Shown piece after piece: positions 15,920 to 25,045 of a stretch of 64,000 nucleotides of DNA. Every line of letters starts with the position of its first letter. The stretch's first letter is position 1. This DNA comes from Micromonospora_G sp044458865 (GTDB lineage Bacteria; Actinomycetota; Actinomycetes; Mycobacteriales; Micromonosporaceae): contig NZ_JBITIH010000025.1 in assembly GCF_044458865.1 (NCBI RefSeq), positions 1 through 64,000 on the forward strand, in the 5' to 3' direction. Made by a program: the position numbers and the translations under genes. Under the pieces are notes generated by a model. The model saw only the letters and a program-made list of their open reading frames with translations, was not told the origin of the DNA and did not search any database.

Positions 15920-15921
15920 AC

Positions 15922-16365
15922 CTAGGGTGGCGCCCACCGCCACACGCTCTCCACACCGGTCCGGGTCCGTACCGGGTACTGCCAGGCGGGTCCCAACCGG
16001 GCGATCAGCGCCGCGCCGAGCTGCTCGCAGCGCTCCCCGAACGGGCGATAGCCGTAGCGGGGCACCAGCCAGACCGCGCCCTCGCCGCGCCCATCGATCA
16101 CCCGTTGGACGAGCCGGGCCGGGTTCTGCGCTGCGATCCGTCGGCGGTAGTCGGTCCCCCCGGCCAGGTCTGGTCGGGGACGCTGAGCAGCCGCGGCTGG
16201 TGGCCCAGCCGGCGTACTACGACGTCGCGGGCGAGCTGGTCGGGGCAGAACACCACCGTGTCGGCGTCGGTGAGCTACCGGTCGAGAACGGTGGGGACGA
16301 CGGCGGCGTCGGTGCGCTGGCGGGTCACCAGGGTCGCGTCCACGGCCAGCCAGATCTCAAATACG
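15922..16365 (-). pseudogene. C-terminal remnant of a membrane glycosyltransferase
   Basis: Minus-strand reading gives family-like pieces in broken frames: FEIWLAVDATLVTRQRTDAA, an in-frame TAG, then DADTVVFCPDQLARDVVVRR, a frameshift in a G run near 16160, then GTDYRRRIAAQNPARLVQRV and GAVWLVPRYGYRPFGERCEQ, ending at TAG 15924-15922. The CPDQL and YAERN-like motifs resemble the soluble tail of actinobacterial mannosyltransferase/GT39-like proteins. The N-terminal membrane part is missing. It faces the vWA gene tail to tail. Confidence 0.6.
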
Positions 16366-16599
16366 CACAAGTGTCCCCCCCGTGCCGATGACGCGATCGG
16401 GATGCGGCTCAGCGCGGACGTACCGATGATCGCGTATGCCTAATACTCCAGCCGTAGTTGCTAAATTCGAAGTTTTGTCTGTTCAAAGGCGTTTTCAGGC
16501 CAACTTCGCGGCCAGCTTTGGTCGATTGTGGTCGATGCTTTCGGTCTGATGGGCATCGTGGGCGCACGGGGCGTCCGTCGCCTGTTGTTGATCGTCGTG

Positions 16600-16655
16600 G
16601 GGCAAAGGTCACCGACCCGCGCACCAAGACCACCGCCTACACCTACGACACCTTT
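16600..16655 (+). pseudogene. RHS/YD-repeat fragment
   Basis: Translation gives AKVTDPRTKTTAYTYDTF, a single YD-type repeat as in RHS and wall-associated toxin proteins. It is abruptly joined to unrelated sequence in another frame at about 16655. It is too short to function and is probably a scar of a displaced RHS gene or C-terminal cassette. Confidence 0.5.
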
Positions 16656-16860
16656 TCGCACTGCACTGGAAAACGCGCCGCCTCGTCGAGTGGGCCGCAG
16701 GATACCGATTGGCGTGGCTGAACGACGAGATCGCCGACGCCGACCGGGCGTGGGTGGCGGCGCACCACAGCGCTTCCGTGCTCCTGCACCACGTAGACCC
16801 ACAAGGCGGCCTCACCGACGCGAACTACCAGGCCGTCGCCCAATGGCTGACCGAAGAATC
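16655..16860 (+). pseudogene. HAD-like hypothetical protein, C-terminal fragment
   Basis: The frame reads FALHWKTRRLVEWAAGYRLA then WLNDEIADADRAWVAAHH and LLHHVDPQGGLTDANY. This resembles the end of a common actinobacterial HAD-like hypothetical family (from memory, not searched). No start or N-terminal part is present. Confidence 0.4.
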
Positions 16861-17014
16861 CCGACAACGCAGCCCTCATCAGGTGCCAAACGAACACTGT
16901 GGATATGGAGGCTATGGGTCAACACAATTGCAGGTCAGCAGCCATCCCGATGCACGCTTCGTATGGAGTAAACGGGTTCGAGCCTGAGTTGAATCCTAAC
17001 TACATCACTTGCAG

Positions 17015-17176
17015 TCACGAGGACCCGTCACGCCGGTGGACACCGCACAGCACCAGCGCTGTGTCCATCGAACCTTCGTACGCGACGCCGAGGACGGACC
17101 CGCAGCAAAGCCCGCGCGGCCGGTCCTCGGCGTCACGGATCCACTGATACGCGGCGAACCCGAGGTAGCCGGTCAT
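17015..17176 (-). CDS. 53-residue coupled ORF, unknown function
   Basis: The ATG at 17176 overlaps the stop of the monooxygenase-methyltransferase gene (ATGA), so it would be translated by coupling. The peptide begins MTGYLGFAAYQWIRDAEDRP and contains CCGSVLGVAYEGSMD and LCGVHRRDG: Cys-rich for its size, mixed charge, no signal. I do not recognise it. It may be a small accessory protein of the pathway or the first part of a truncated gene, since fragments lie downstream. Confidence 0.45.
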   Translation of the reverse strand: MTGYLGFAAYQWIRDAEDRPRGLCCGSVLGVAYEGSMDTALVLCGVHRRDGSS

Positions 17177-19227
17177 GCGGGATGCGCTCGCGCCACCCAG
17201 TGATGGTCGTGCGGCGGGCACAGACGCTGTGGGGGAGTGGGCAACCAGTCGCACGCCCCCGAGGCGAGATCCCGCAACGTGTACGCCTCAGCTCGCCAGC
17301 CCTGCTCGCCGAGGAAACCGCCGAAGTCGTCGAACCCGAGCTGGAACGCCGATCCCCGGGCCGTCATGAAGGCGAGGAACGCCTCGTTCGCCGGATCCCG
17401 GTAGAAGTCGCCGTGTGGCGCGTCGATCAGCAGAACGGAGCCCGGCGCCGACATCTCCCGGACGGTCGCGAGCAGCCCGGCGACGTCCTCGGTCGGCAGG
17501 TACGGCAGCAGACCCTCGATGATCCACACGGTGGGTTCGTGCGACGCGTGCCCGGCGGCCCGCAGCAGGTGCGGCCAGGCCCCGTGCCGGAGGTCGGCGT
17601 CGAGCGGCACCCGGCGGCAGGCGAGCCGGCCGGCGACCGGCTCCAGCAGCTTCTCCTTGGCCTCCAGATGACCCGGCAGGTCGATCTCGAAGTACCGGGT
17701 GGTCGCGCGCAGCCCCAGCCGCCAGACACGGGTGTCGCTGCCCGCCGCGAGGCAGACCACCTGGCTCACACCCGCGGCGACGGCCTCGGTGAGGGCGACG
17801 TCGCCGAAGCGCCCGCGTACGATGACCGAGCCGATGGTGCCACCCGCGGCCAGCGCCTCGTCCGCCATTGCACAGGACCGGGGAGTGCTCAGCAGCACCG
17901 CGTGATTGTCCCGCAGGTAGGCGTCCGGGCGGTTGCATTCGCGCCCACGAATGACGGCAGTGATGAAGCTGGTCTCCCGGACGGCCGTGGACCGGCGGCC
18001 ACCGCCGACGGTCAGTGAGGGCCTCGAGTCGACCCACTCCCGGTCGAACTGCCCGGCCGCCGCATAGCCGCGGGAGATGTCCGCGAGTTCCTCCGGGCCG
18101 AAGATCTCCCGTACGTCGGTGAAACCCCGCGGCGCGCGCTGGTGAGCCAGGGTGATTGCCCGCTCCGGTCCCAGCGTGCGGTTGTCGGCCTGCAACCGGG
18201 TCATCCGGGGCCGGCGTTCGTCCGCGTAGGCCCGCAGGGCGTCGCCCGCGCCGGGATGTGTGGCCAGGTGCCAGGCGAGGACACGGGCGTCGATGATGGC
18301 CTGGGTAGCTCCGTTCGACCCGGCGGGATACATCGCGTGGGCCGCGTCGCCGGCGAGCGTCACGGTGCCGAACGTCCACTGCGGGAGCGGGTCCCGGTCG
18401 ATCATCGGGGACGTGTACACCTCGGGGGTCTGCCCGACCAGGCGGGCCAGGTCCACCCCCGGTGGCCGCCAGTCGCCGAACCGCCGCAGGACCACGGCCC
18501 GGCTCTCCTCTCCGGCCTCCTCGGCGGGCACCGCTGCGACCCAGTTGATCAGTTTCCGGCCGGTCGTCTCGTCGGTGTCGATGGGGTACAGCACGAGCCG
18601 CCGGCGGTCGTCGCCCAGCACGGCCATCGAGCTACCGGTCAGAAAGCCCTCGCCCCAGGCGGTTCCCCGGTACATCACGGTGCCGTTGCCCGACGGCGGC
18701 CCCTCCCCGGGATACAGCGCCGCCCGGACGGCCGAACGGATCCCGTCGGCGCCGATGAGCACATCGGTCTCGACGGCCCGCGAGGTGCCGTCGGCGCCGG
18801 TGAAGACGGCGTACGTCCGGCCCGGTTCGCGCCGCAGGTCGGTCAGCCGTGCACCGGTGACGACGGCCTGGTCACCGAGACGGTTCCGCACCTCTGCGGC
18901 GAGCACCCGCAGCAGGTGGGACCGGGCAACCGAGATCTGCGGCCAGCGATACCCCGCCCACACGCCCCGGTCCTCACGCCAGACCAGATCGCCGTACGGG
19001 TTGTACATGGCCAGTTCCCGGGTCTCGACCGCGTGGCGCAGCAACGAGTCCAGCAGACCCAGCTCGGCCAGTTCACGTACCGCGTTGGGCAGGATGTTGA
19101 GCCCGAAACCGTGCTGGTCGACGGCCGGGTCTGCCTCGTACACGGTGATGTCGTCCCGGCCGGCGGCGTGCAGGCTCAGCGCGGCGGCCAGGCCGGCCAC
19201 CCCGGCGCCGGCGATGGTGATGCTCAC
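17173..19227 (-). CDS. FAD monooxygenase fused to an LCM-type SAM methyltransferase
   Basis: A 684-residue two-domain enzyme. Residues 1-400 form a group A flavoprotein hydroxylase: GXGXXG near the start (ITIAGAGVAGLAAALSLHAA), IGADGIRSAVR (DG motif) and LAGDAAHAMYPAGSNGATQA. Residues about 425-684 form a leucine-carboxyl-methyltransferase-like domain (VVCLAAGSDTRVWRLGLR, FEIDLPGHLEAKEKLLEP, WIIEGLLPYLPTEDV). Start GTG 19227 overlaps the PrnB-like stop (GTGA). Predicted to hydroxylate an aromatic or indole-type intermediate and then O-methylate it. The fusion is unusual; both parts look complete. Confidence 0.88.
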   Translation of the reverse strand: MSITIAGAGVAGLAAALSLHAAGRDDITVYEADPAVDQHGFGLNILPNAVRELAELGLLDSLLRHAVETRELAMYNPYGDLVWREDRGVWAGYRWPQISVARSHLLRVLAAEVRNRLGDQAVVTGARLTDLRREPGRTYAVFTGADGTSRAVETDVLIGADGIRSAVRAALYPGEGPPSGNGTVMYRGTAWGEGFLTGSSMAVLGDDRRRLVLYPIDTDETTGRKLINWVAAVPAEEAGEESRAVVLRRFGDWRPPGVDLARLVGQTPEVYTSPMIDRDPLPQWTFGTVTLAGDAAHAMYPAGSNGATQAIIDARVLAWHLATHPGAGDALRAYADERRPRMTRLQADNRTLGPERAITLAHQRAPRGFTDVREIFGPEELADISRGYAAAGQFDREWVDSRPSLTVGGGRRSTAVRETSFITAVIRGRECNRPDAYLRDNHAVLLSTPRSCAMADEALAAGGTIGSVIVRGRFGDVALTEAVAAGVSQVVCLAAGSDTRVWRLGLRATTRYFEIDLPGHLEAKEKLLEPVAGRLACRRVPLDADLRHGAWPHLLRAAGHASHEPTVWIIEGLLPYLPTEDVAGLLATVREMSAPGSVLLIDAPHGDFYRDPANEAFLAFMTARGSAFQLGFDDFGGFLGEQGWRAEAYTLRDLASGACDWLPTPPQRLCPPHDHHWVARAHPA

Positions 19228-20309
19228 CGTGCCGCCACCGCGCTGATCATGGCGCCGTTCTGCTGGGTGAGGTGGAGGATCTCCTCGAGGAGCCCGACAC
19301 TGCCTCCGCCGCTGCCCAGTGGATAGAGCCGGAGATCCTCGTGGTAGGCCCGGCGGGCCATCGTGAGGTGCTTGCCACGGAACGAGATGAGCGACCGGAG
19401 GGCCATCAACAGGCTTTGCGCGCTGTTCTGGAGGTTCGCCGCACCGGCCGCCGACCGGTCGCCGGCGAGAGCGGCGGCGATCCTGGAGGCCAGGGACGGC
19501 ATCGTCGTCGCCTCGGCGAACCGTGCCTGCCAGTGCGGGAGGGTCTGCGAGGCGACCTCCCGGCAGAACGCTGAGTACTCCTCGCTCCCGTGGTCCGAGG
19601 CCCAGAGCAGCATGTCGACGAGGAACAGCGGGATGTTCGCCGCGGCCGGGCCCATGTACCGCCGGCCGGAGATTCGGATGTCCTCGAAGTACGGCCGGAG
19701 CACCTGGGCGAAGAATGCCGGCGTGACCTGCCTGATGATGCCGGCCATCGCCCGGTCGGCCGCCGTGATGTGCCGGGCCAGGACGGCCATCTTCCCGGCG
19801 TGCAGCGAACTGGCCGGATCGTCGTCGAGCAGTGAGCGGGCGATTTCGACGGCATGCCCCAGATCGGGTACGCACGAGCGCACCGCCTCGATGAGGCTGC
19901 GCTCCATCGGATGCCCGGTGAACAGCCGCTCCCGCTCGCCCACCGGGTTCCAGCACGAGTAGTGGAACACGGTGTCGCGCGGGATCATCCGGGTGCGATG
20001 CCCCAGCAGCTCGAACGGTCGGGTCGCGTGCGGCAGCACGTCGAAGGCGGAGATTCCGTGCCGTTGCAGGCTCCCCAGATACATGCCCAGGTCACGCATG
20101 GCGGCGAGACACTCGGCCGGGCTGAGAGCGGCGATGTTCTCCAGCGTCGGCAACGCGTCGCCGAAGGCGCGTGTCAGCGCGGCGACATCCGCCATCTCAT
20201 TCATTTTCGGCAATGTCAAGATGGGCTCGTCGAGCTTCAGTGGATCGAGCTGCTGGACCATCTCGTTGCATTTTCCGCAGCTCACATCGATGTCTTCCCA
20301 GCAATGCAT
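19224..20309 (-). CDS. PrnB-like heme enzyme (IDO/TDO superfamily)
   Basis: 361 residues, the size of PrnB, the heme enzyme that turns 7-chlorotryptophan into monodechloroaminopyrrolnitrin. Conserved blocks align by eye along the length: AAMRDLGMYLGSLQRHG, FHYSCWNPVGERERLFTG, RRYMGPAAANIPLFLVDMLL, ISFRGKHLTMARRAY and LGSGGGSVGLLEEILHLT. The His in FRGKHLTMA is the candidate heme ligand region. The start MHCWEDIDVSCGKCNEM carries three Cys in its first 14 residues. No halogenase (PrnA/PrnC-like) or Rieske oxygenase (PrnD) is nearby, so the substrate is probably tryptophan or another indole. First gene of a three-gene minus-strand operon. Confidence 0.85.
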   Translation of the reverse strand: MHCWEDIDVSCGKCNEMVQQLDPLKLDEPILTLPKMNEMADVAALTRAFGDALPTLENIAALSPAECLAAMRDLGMYLGSLQRHGISAFDVLPHATRPFELLGHRTRMIPRDTVFHYSCWNPVGERERLFTGHPMERSLIEAVRSCVPDLGHAVEIARSLLDDDPASSLHAGKMAVLARHITAADRAMAGIIRQVTPAFFAQVLRPYFEDIRISGRRYMGPAAANIPLFLVDMLLWASDHGSEEYSAFCREVASQTLPHWQARFAEATTMPSLASRIAAALAGDRSAAGAANLQNSAQSLLMALRSLISFRGKHLTMARRAYHEDLRLYPLGSGGGSVGLLEEILHLTQQNGAMISAVAAR

Positions 20310-20883
20310 GTGAACCCACTCTTCGGAACGGCTGAGCGCGCAGCGCGAAAAGATGCGAGGACCGGAACGTGCCTATCAACGCGCCCGGCCAGTCTGCCGG
20401 ACACCCGGGATCCGGCCGCCATCCATGACAGACTCTCGAAAGACATACGCGTCGGTAGGATCCGGGTCCCGCCGGATCAGCCCTGGGGGAGCATCATGAA
20501 ACGGTCTCGGCCGGGTGTGGGGTTCGAAAAGTCGGTCGAGGCTACGTCACCTGCGAGTATTTGTTGATCAGCTCGTCGAGGGTTTGACGTCGTTGGGCAT
20601 TTCCGATGGCTTGGTTCACGGCTGGTCGGATCGGGCTTGGTGGTTGCTGCGCTGGGGCTGGTCGCCCTGCGTCGCACAAACCTGCCCGTCACGGCTGCGA
20701 GGAGCCGAGTTTACGAGCCCCGCAGGCGGGCCGATGGCAGTTGGCTGCGCTCAGCCGTCGAGCCGTGATGACCCTGCGAGGCATTCGGGGTTCAACGGGG
20801 ACTGTCGATGCCCCACGAGACGCACCGTCGTGTCGCAGGCTGGCCGTCACGGGTGGCGACCCGGCGAAAGGGCCGGTGCGGCG
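20310..20883. other. 574-bp spacer upstream of the PrnB-like operon
   Basis: It holds the 5' region of the PrnB-like gene. A minus-strand reading near 20565-20700 ends RRQTLDELINKYSQVT but has no start I trust. I see no RNA gene, hairpin or clear promoter. Confidence 0.5.
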
Positions 20884-21360
20884 TCAGCCGGCCAGATCGT
20901 CCTCTCTTCTGCGCCTGCGACGACGGCTCGTGCCTTGCAGGATGGCCGCGACGACGGCGGCCACCACCGAGAGAAGTGTGAGCAGTAGCGCCGGCGCCAC
21001 GACACCTGTGATGTCTTCGCCGGTTCCGCGCGCCAGCACCATGACCGTGGCGATTCCCGCCACCATCAAGCCACCGGTGGTGAGTGCGAGGTACTTGACG
21101 ATCCTGAAGACGTTGGTTGCGTTCCTGGCCATAGTCAACCTCGCAAGGTCTGTCGCACGCTCCCGGATGATGCCCGCGAACGTTTCGGTGAAGATCCAGA
21201 GGATGAAGGCGCCATGTCCGCGGCCCTCGGTTCCGGCCCGTTCACGGCAGAGGTCGGTGAACGTCTGCTCCATGCTGTCGGCAAAGCGTTCGCGGTAGGG
21301 CCTCGGATAGAGACCGAGCAGCCTTCGGTACCAGCGCCGATATCGTGCCTGTCCGTCCAT
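20884..21360 (-). CDS. small membrane protein of a PadR two-gene unit
   Basis: 158 residues. The cytosolic N-terminus YRRWYRRLLGLYPRPYRERF followed by FADSMEQTFTDLCRE is typical of actinobacterial membrane proteins encoded beside PadR regulators. Two or three hydrophobic helices follow (about 75-145) and a basic tail RRRRRRRED. It starts 3 nt after the padR stop, so it is co-transcribed. Function unknown. Confidence 0.8.
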   Translation of the reverse strand: MDGQARYRRWYRRLLGLYPRPYRERFADSMEQTFTDLCRERAGTEGRGHGAFILWIFTETFAGIIRERATDLARLTMARNATNVFRIVKYLALTTGGLMVAGIATVMVLARGTGEDITGVVAPALLLTLLSVVAAVVAAILQGTSRRRRRRREDDLAG

Positions 21361-21362
21361 GG

Positions 21363-21719
21363 TCAGATACCCATCGCCTTGGGTATGAGGGATCGCTCAT
21401 GGGCGACCGCGACGACCTGGCGGTATCGCTGCAACTCCGCCGCGAGGGTCTGTTGACCGAGCGCGGTGATGCCGTAGTAGACGCGGCGCTCATCGTCCAT
21501 GTTCGGGTCGATCTTTTTGTCGCTTTCGCGGATCAAGCCCGCTTCGGTCATTCGGCGGATCGAGCCATAAAGCGTTCCTGGCCCCATTCTGACTTTTCCC
21601 TGGGAGTCGGACTCGACCTGTTTCATGATCCCGTAGCCATGGCGTTCCTGGGTCGAGAGCGCGAGCAGGATGTGAAGCACCGCGGGGGTGAGGGGGCCGC
21701 CGGTTCTGGCGCTTGTCAT
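21363..21719 (-). CDS. PadR-family transcriptional regulator
   Basis: 118 residues with the PadR winged helix: VLHILLALSTQERHGYGIMK, MGPGTLYGSIRRMTEAGLIR and DERRVYYGITALGQQTLAAE. It likely represses its own two-gene operon through the palindrome in the promoter. The mRNA appears leaderless: the -10 ends 6 nt before the ATG. Confidence 0.93.
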   Translation of the reverse strand: MTSARTGGPLTPAVLHILLALSTQERHGYGIMKQVESDSQGKVRMGPGTLYGSIRRMTEAGLIRESDKKIDPNMDDERRVYYGITALGQQTLAAELQRYRQVVAVAHERSLIPKAMGI

Positions 21720-21725
21720 AAGTCG

Positions 21726-21754
21726 ACACTATATCCGCGACGGATACATGTCAA
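21726..21754 (-). promoter_or_regulatory. padR promoter with operator in the spacer
   Basis: On the minus strand TTGACA (21754-21749), a 17-nt spacer and TAGTGT (21731-21726). The spacer holds TATCCGCGACGGATA (21732-21746), a 6-bp inverted repeat around 3 nt that fits a PadR operator. The ATG begins only 6 nt beyond the -10, so the transcript starts at or next to the start codon. Confidence 0.75.
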
Positions 21755-22431
21755 GCGAGGACTCCGGTCTTCGCGGTGTAGGTGTGCAGAGGCTCCGAGG
21801 TGCGCGATCTCGGCGACATCGCACCACCATGATCGAGTGCGCGGACATGCCGCGAGTTGCGCGCCTTGTAGCGCGACAGCCCGTGACAGCGGCTCGGCGG
21901 CGGGCCATGCCGAGATCAGTAAGGACTTCTCGCGGTCGGCGTAGAGCCGGTCGGGTCTGTGTCGGGGGCGGCCCTGGATGCCTTCCTTGTGGGATCGTGT
22001 CCACCGGGGCAGGAGTTGCGTGACGTCGTGCCGGATGCCGCTGGCCAGGGTCACGGCGAGGGGGGACGCCGCCCGCGCTGCCTCATCTCGCAGTACGAGG
22101 ACCTAGACCACCAACGCTCTGTCGCAGCGGGTCAACAACCCCAGTCCGTTGAGCAGGCGGATCATTCCCAGGTGCGGCAACCGCAGGAGCATGCCGGCGA
22201 TCCTCGGCCCGAGCCGAGAACTCCCAGCTAACAGCCTGTACGACGAGTTGTGGAACGGTACGCGATGGCCCTGCCCAGATCGAGTAACCGGGCGGCCAGT
22301 TCCTCCGGAGGTGCCCTATGCGATCACTACCGGTGATTGTCTTCCATTCATCCACAGACCCTCCCGGCAGACCCGGTCCCCGCATAGGCTCGCGTCCTCA
22401 GTGGACCCACACCTAGTGGAGTTTGACACCC
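21755..22431. other. 677-bp spacer with a decayed IS5-type transposase fragment
   Basis: On the minus strand near 22040-21930 the translation reads GIRHDVTQLLPRW, then GRPRHRPDRLYADRE, matching the DDE region of IS5-family transposases (consensus HDVTQLLPLL, GRPRRRPxxLYADRGYD). Frames are broken on both sides and no inverted repeats were found. The rest to 22431 holds no gene I can support. Confidence 0.55.
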
Positions 22432-25032
22432 ATGCTCAAAAGACTCTTGTCCGCCGGCCTCTTGGCCGTCGGTCTGATCCTCGTCGTCCCGGCCCCACAG
22501 GCGTCGGCCGCCCAGATCTCCGGGCCGCTCGAGCCGCAGACCGGCACGGTCCGGGGAGTATTTACCGACCGATCCGGCAACCCGATCGTCCGCGCCTCGG
22601 TCTCCACCAGCAGCCTGACATATAACCACTGGCAGCGTTCGGCCTACACCGACGCGCAGGGGCGCTACGAGATGGACGACGTGCCGGCCGGCCCGGTCAC
22701 GGTCAATTTCTCGGACGGCACCATCTCGCAGTACGCCCCCGGCAAGCCGAACGCGGACGAGGCCCAGCGCTACACCGTGGTGCCGGGCCTGGTCACGGTG
22801 GTCGACGAGCGTCAGGTCCCGACCGGCACGGTCCAGGGCCGGCTCACCGACCAGGCTGGCAACCCGGTCGCGCAGGCGTCGGTCTACCTCGACGCCGGGC
22901 CGTTCTTCTACTTCGCGCCGGGCGCTACGACCGACGCCGACGGCCGCTACTCCATCACGCATGTGCCGGCCGGCGAGGTCACCCTGCAGTTCGTGAAGTT
23001 CCCGTTCCGCGTGTGGGCACACCAGGAGCACGGCCAAGCCGCCGCCAAGAGGTTCACCCTGCGCGGCAACCAGACGCTGACCGTGGATGAAAGCCTGTTG
23101 CCGACCGGCACCCTGACCGGACTGATCACCGATGCGGAGGGCAACCCGGCCCGGACCAGCGTCGTGGCACACGAGGTCGACGGCGACGGCAACTACAACA
23201 CCAGCACCGGGGCGGACGGCCGGTTCTCGCTCACCGTGCCCGCCGGGCGCTGGCGGGTCGAGCTCAACGTCCACCAGTGGGTGCCCGGGAAGATCGACGA
23301 AGCGGCGGGCAAGATCTTCCGGGTCGCTGCCGGCCAGTCCGTCGAGGTGAACGACTCGCTCCGGCCGACCGGCGCGCTCCGCGTCGAACTGCGGACCGGC
23401 GGCAGCGGGGTTGACCAGTACTCGTTCGCCCTCTGGCACGGCGGCACGAAGGTCGCGTTCGCGAACGGCACCAACGTTGGCTCCCGCACCTTCGAGGACC
23501 TCCTGCCGGGCGACTACCTGTTCAGCTACGACGAGTACTTCGCCCCGGGCACGCTCCGGATGGAGAACGCCGTCCCGGTCAAGGTCCGGGCCGGACGGAC
23601 CAGGACGCTGGAGGTGACGCACCCGGCGCGGTCCACGCTCTCGGGGCGGGTGACTCTGCCAACCGGCGAGCCGGCGCCCGAGCTCTACGTGCAGGCCGAC
23701 GTGATCGCCGACGGCGTGCACCAGCGCCACACCGTCCAGACGGGTACGGACGGCGAGTGGCAGTTGACCGGCGTGTTCCCGGAGTCGTACCGGATCACGC
23801 TCACCAACTCGTCCCGTGAGCTCTCCCAGGACGGCGGCGAGGTGACCGTGGCGGCGGGCGGTTCGGCGTCGGTGAACTCGACGTGGCGTACGGGCGGCTC
23901 GCTCGTCGTCACCGCGGTGGACGCCACCACCGGCGCTCCCGTCAGCAACTACTGCGTCGCGGTGGTCGCGAAGTTCGCCGACTTCTGCACGCAGGGCTCG
24001 ACGGTGACCGTGGCGGGACTCGCTGCGGGCCCGACCCTGGTCACGCTGAACGTGCTGGACGGCGGCGACTACCTCGGCAAGAAGGACGTACCGGTGACCA
24101 TCCCGGCCGACGGGCGGGCCACGCTGACCATCCCGGTCGAGATCGGCGGCCGGTTCAACGCGCGAGTGGTCAACCGTGCGACGGGGGCGACGGCGGGTGG
24201 GAGCGTGTGCTTCTACGCCGTGCTGCCGGGCACGGGTGGCACCAGCGAGCGCGCATCCGCCTGCACCAACAAGCAGGGCATGGGCACCAGTAACGTCTTG
24301 GCGCCGGGTACCTACCAACTGTTCGTCAAGCCGCCGGACGGTAGCGCGAATGGGGCGCAGTGGTTCACCCCGGAGGGCGGCACCGGAGACCAGAGGCAGG
24401 CCGCCAAGATCAAGATCAAGGCGGGCAAGACCACTCGACTCGGCACGATCCAGTTGGACCCGGCCGGGTCGGTCACCGGTGTGGTGCGCGATCCGGACGG
24501 TCAGCCGTTGGAGCACGTCGAGGTCGGTGTCACGGCCTTCGAGATCCCCCGGTCGGAACTCTTCCCCGAGGGCACGGACAAAGAGGGCAGGTACACGGTC
24601 AGGAACCTCGGGCCGTACGCGTGGCCCCTGCTCTTCACGCCGATCGCCGATTTGCCTCGGCAGTGGTCCGGCGCGACCGGCAATCGGTTCCAGGCCGAGA
24701 CGGTGCCGGTCACCAGCGGCGCGACCAGCACCTACGACACCGCGCTCTCGGCGGGTACGAAGGTCACCGGCACGGTCACCGTCACACCCGGCGACACCGC
24801 CTGGAGCGGCGGCCGGCTGAAGGCACGCGGCGTGACCAGTGGCGACCTGCTCGCCGTCGGTGACATGTCCGGCCAGGGCGGCGCCTACGAATTCCGGGTG
24901 ATCGGCGGCGGCCCGGTCAACCTGGAGTGGTACCTGGCCGACCCGGTGACCAAGTCGACCGGCGGGTACGACGGCAACCCGGTGTGGGTGCCCGCGAACG
25001 GTCGCAAGCAGCTCGACCTGACCATCGGCTGA
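22432..25032 (+). CDS. secreted protein of repeated carboxypeptidase-regulatory-like domains
   Basis: 866 residues. The ATG at 22432 (GGAG 11 nt upstream) begins MLKRLLSAGLLAVGLILVVP with a signal peptide cleaved after ASA. The rest is a string of about eight beta-sandwich modules of the CarboxypepD_reg/SdrD-B type, e.g. GTVRGVFTDRSGNPIVRASV, GTVQGRLTDQAGNPVAQASV and SVTGVVRDPDGQPLEHVEV. There is no catalytic domain or sortase motif, so it is a structural or binding exoprotein. Its last third resembles the separate protein at 59689 (WPLLFTPIADLPRQWSGATG versus WPLLFTSDRHPYQWSGQVG). Confidence 0.85.
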   Translation: MLKRLLSAGLLAVGLILVVPAPQASAAQISGPLEPQTGTVRGVFTDRSGNPIVRASVSTSSLTYNHWQRSAYTDAQGRYEMDDVPAGPVTVNFSDGTISQYAPGKPNADEAQRYTVVPGLVTVVDERQVPTGTVQGRLTDQAGNPVAQASVYLDAGPFFYFAPGATTDADGRYSITHVPAGEVTLQFVKFPFRVWAHQEHGQAAAKRFTLRGNQTLTVDESLLPTGTLTGLITDAEGNPARTSVVAHEVDGDGNYNTSTGADGRFSLTVPAGRWRVELNVHQWVPGKIDEAAGKIFRVAAGQSVEVNDSLRPTGALRVELRTGGSGVDQYSFALWHGGTKVAFANGTNVGSRTFEDLLPGDYLFSYDEYFAPGTLRMENAVPVKVRAGRTRTLEVTHPARSTLSGRVTLPTGEPAPELYVQADVIADGVHQRHTVQTGTDGEWQLTGVFPESYRITLTNSSRELSQDGGEVTVAAGGSASVNSTWRTGGSLVVTAVDATTGAPVSNYCVAVVAKFADFCTQGSTVTVAGLAAGPTLVTLNVLDGGDYLGKKDVPVTIPADGRATLTIPVEIGGRFNARVVNRATGATAGGSVCFYAVLPGTGGTSERASACTNKQGMGTSNVLAPGTYQLFVKPPDGSANGAQWFTPEGGTGDQRQAAKIKIKAGKTTRLGTIQLDPAGSVTGVVRDPDGQPLEHVEVGVTAFEIPRSELFPEGTDKEGRYTVRNLGPYAWPLLFTPIADLPRQWSGATGNRFQAETVPVTSGATSTYDTALSAGTKVTGTVTVTPGDTAWSGGRLKARGVTSGDLLAVGDMSGQGGAYEFRVIGGGPVNLEWYLADPVTKSTGGYDGNPVWVPANGRKQLDLTIG

Positions 25033-25045
25033 GCCGTGGGGGACA

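Larger units (their letters stand above)
16370..17014. other. gene-poor stretch with decayed fragments
   Basis: The first 230 bases (16370-16599) are more AT-rich than the surroundings and hold nothing I recognise. Two short coding fragments follow, listed separately. After 16860 the frame loses protein-like character and no intact gene is visible before the coupled ORF at 17015. Confidence 0.6.

Noticed and set aside
17173..19956. The monooxygenase-methyltransferase reading extended to 19956
   Set aside because: The extra 243 codons lie inside the PrnB-like gene in another frame and are Arg/Pro-rich; the GTG at 19227 is coupled to the PrnB-like stop.
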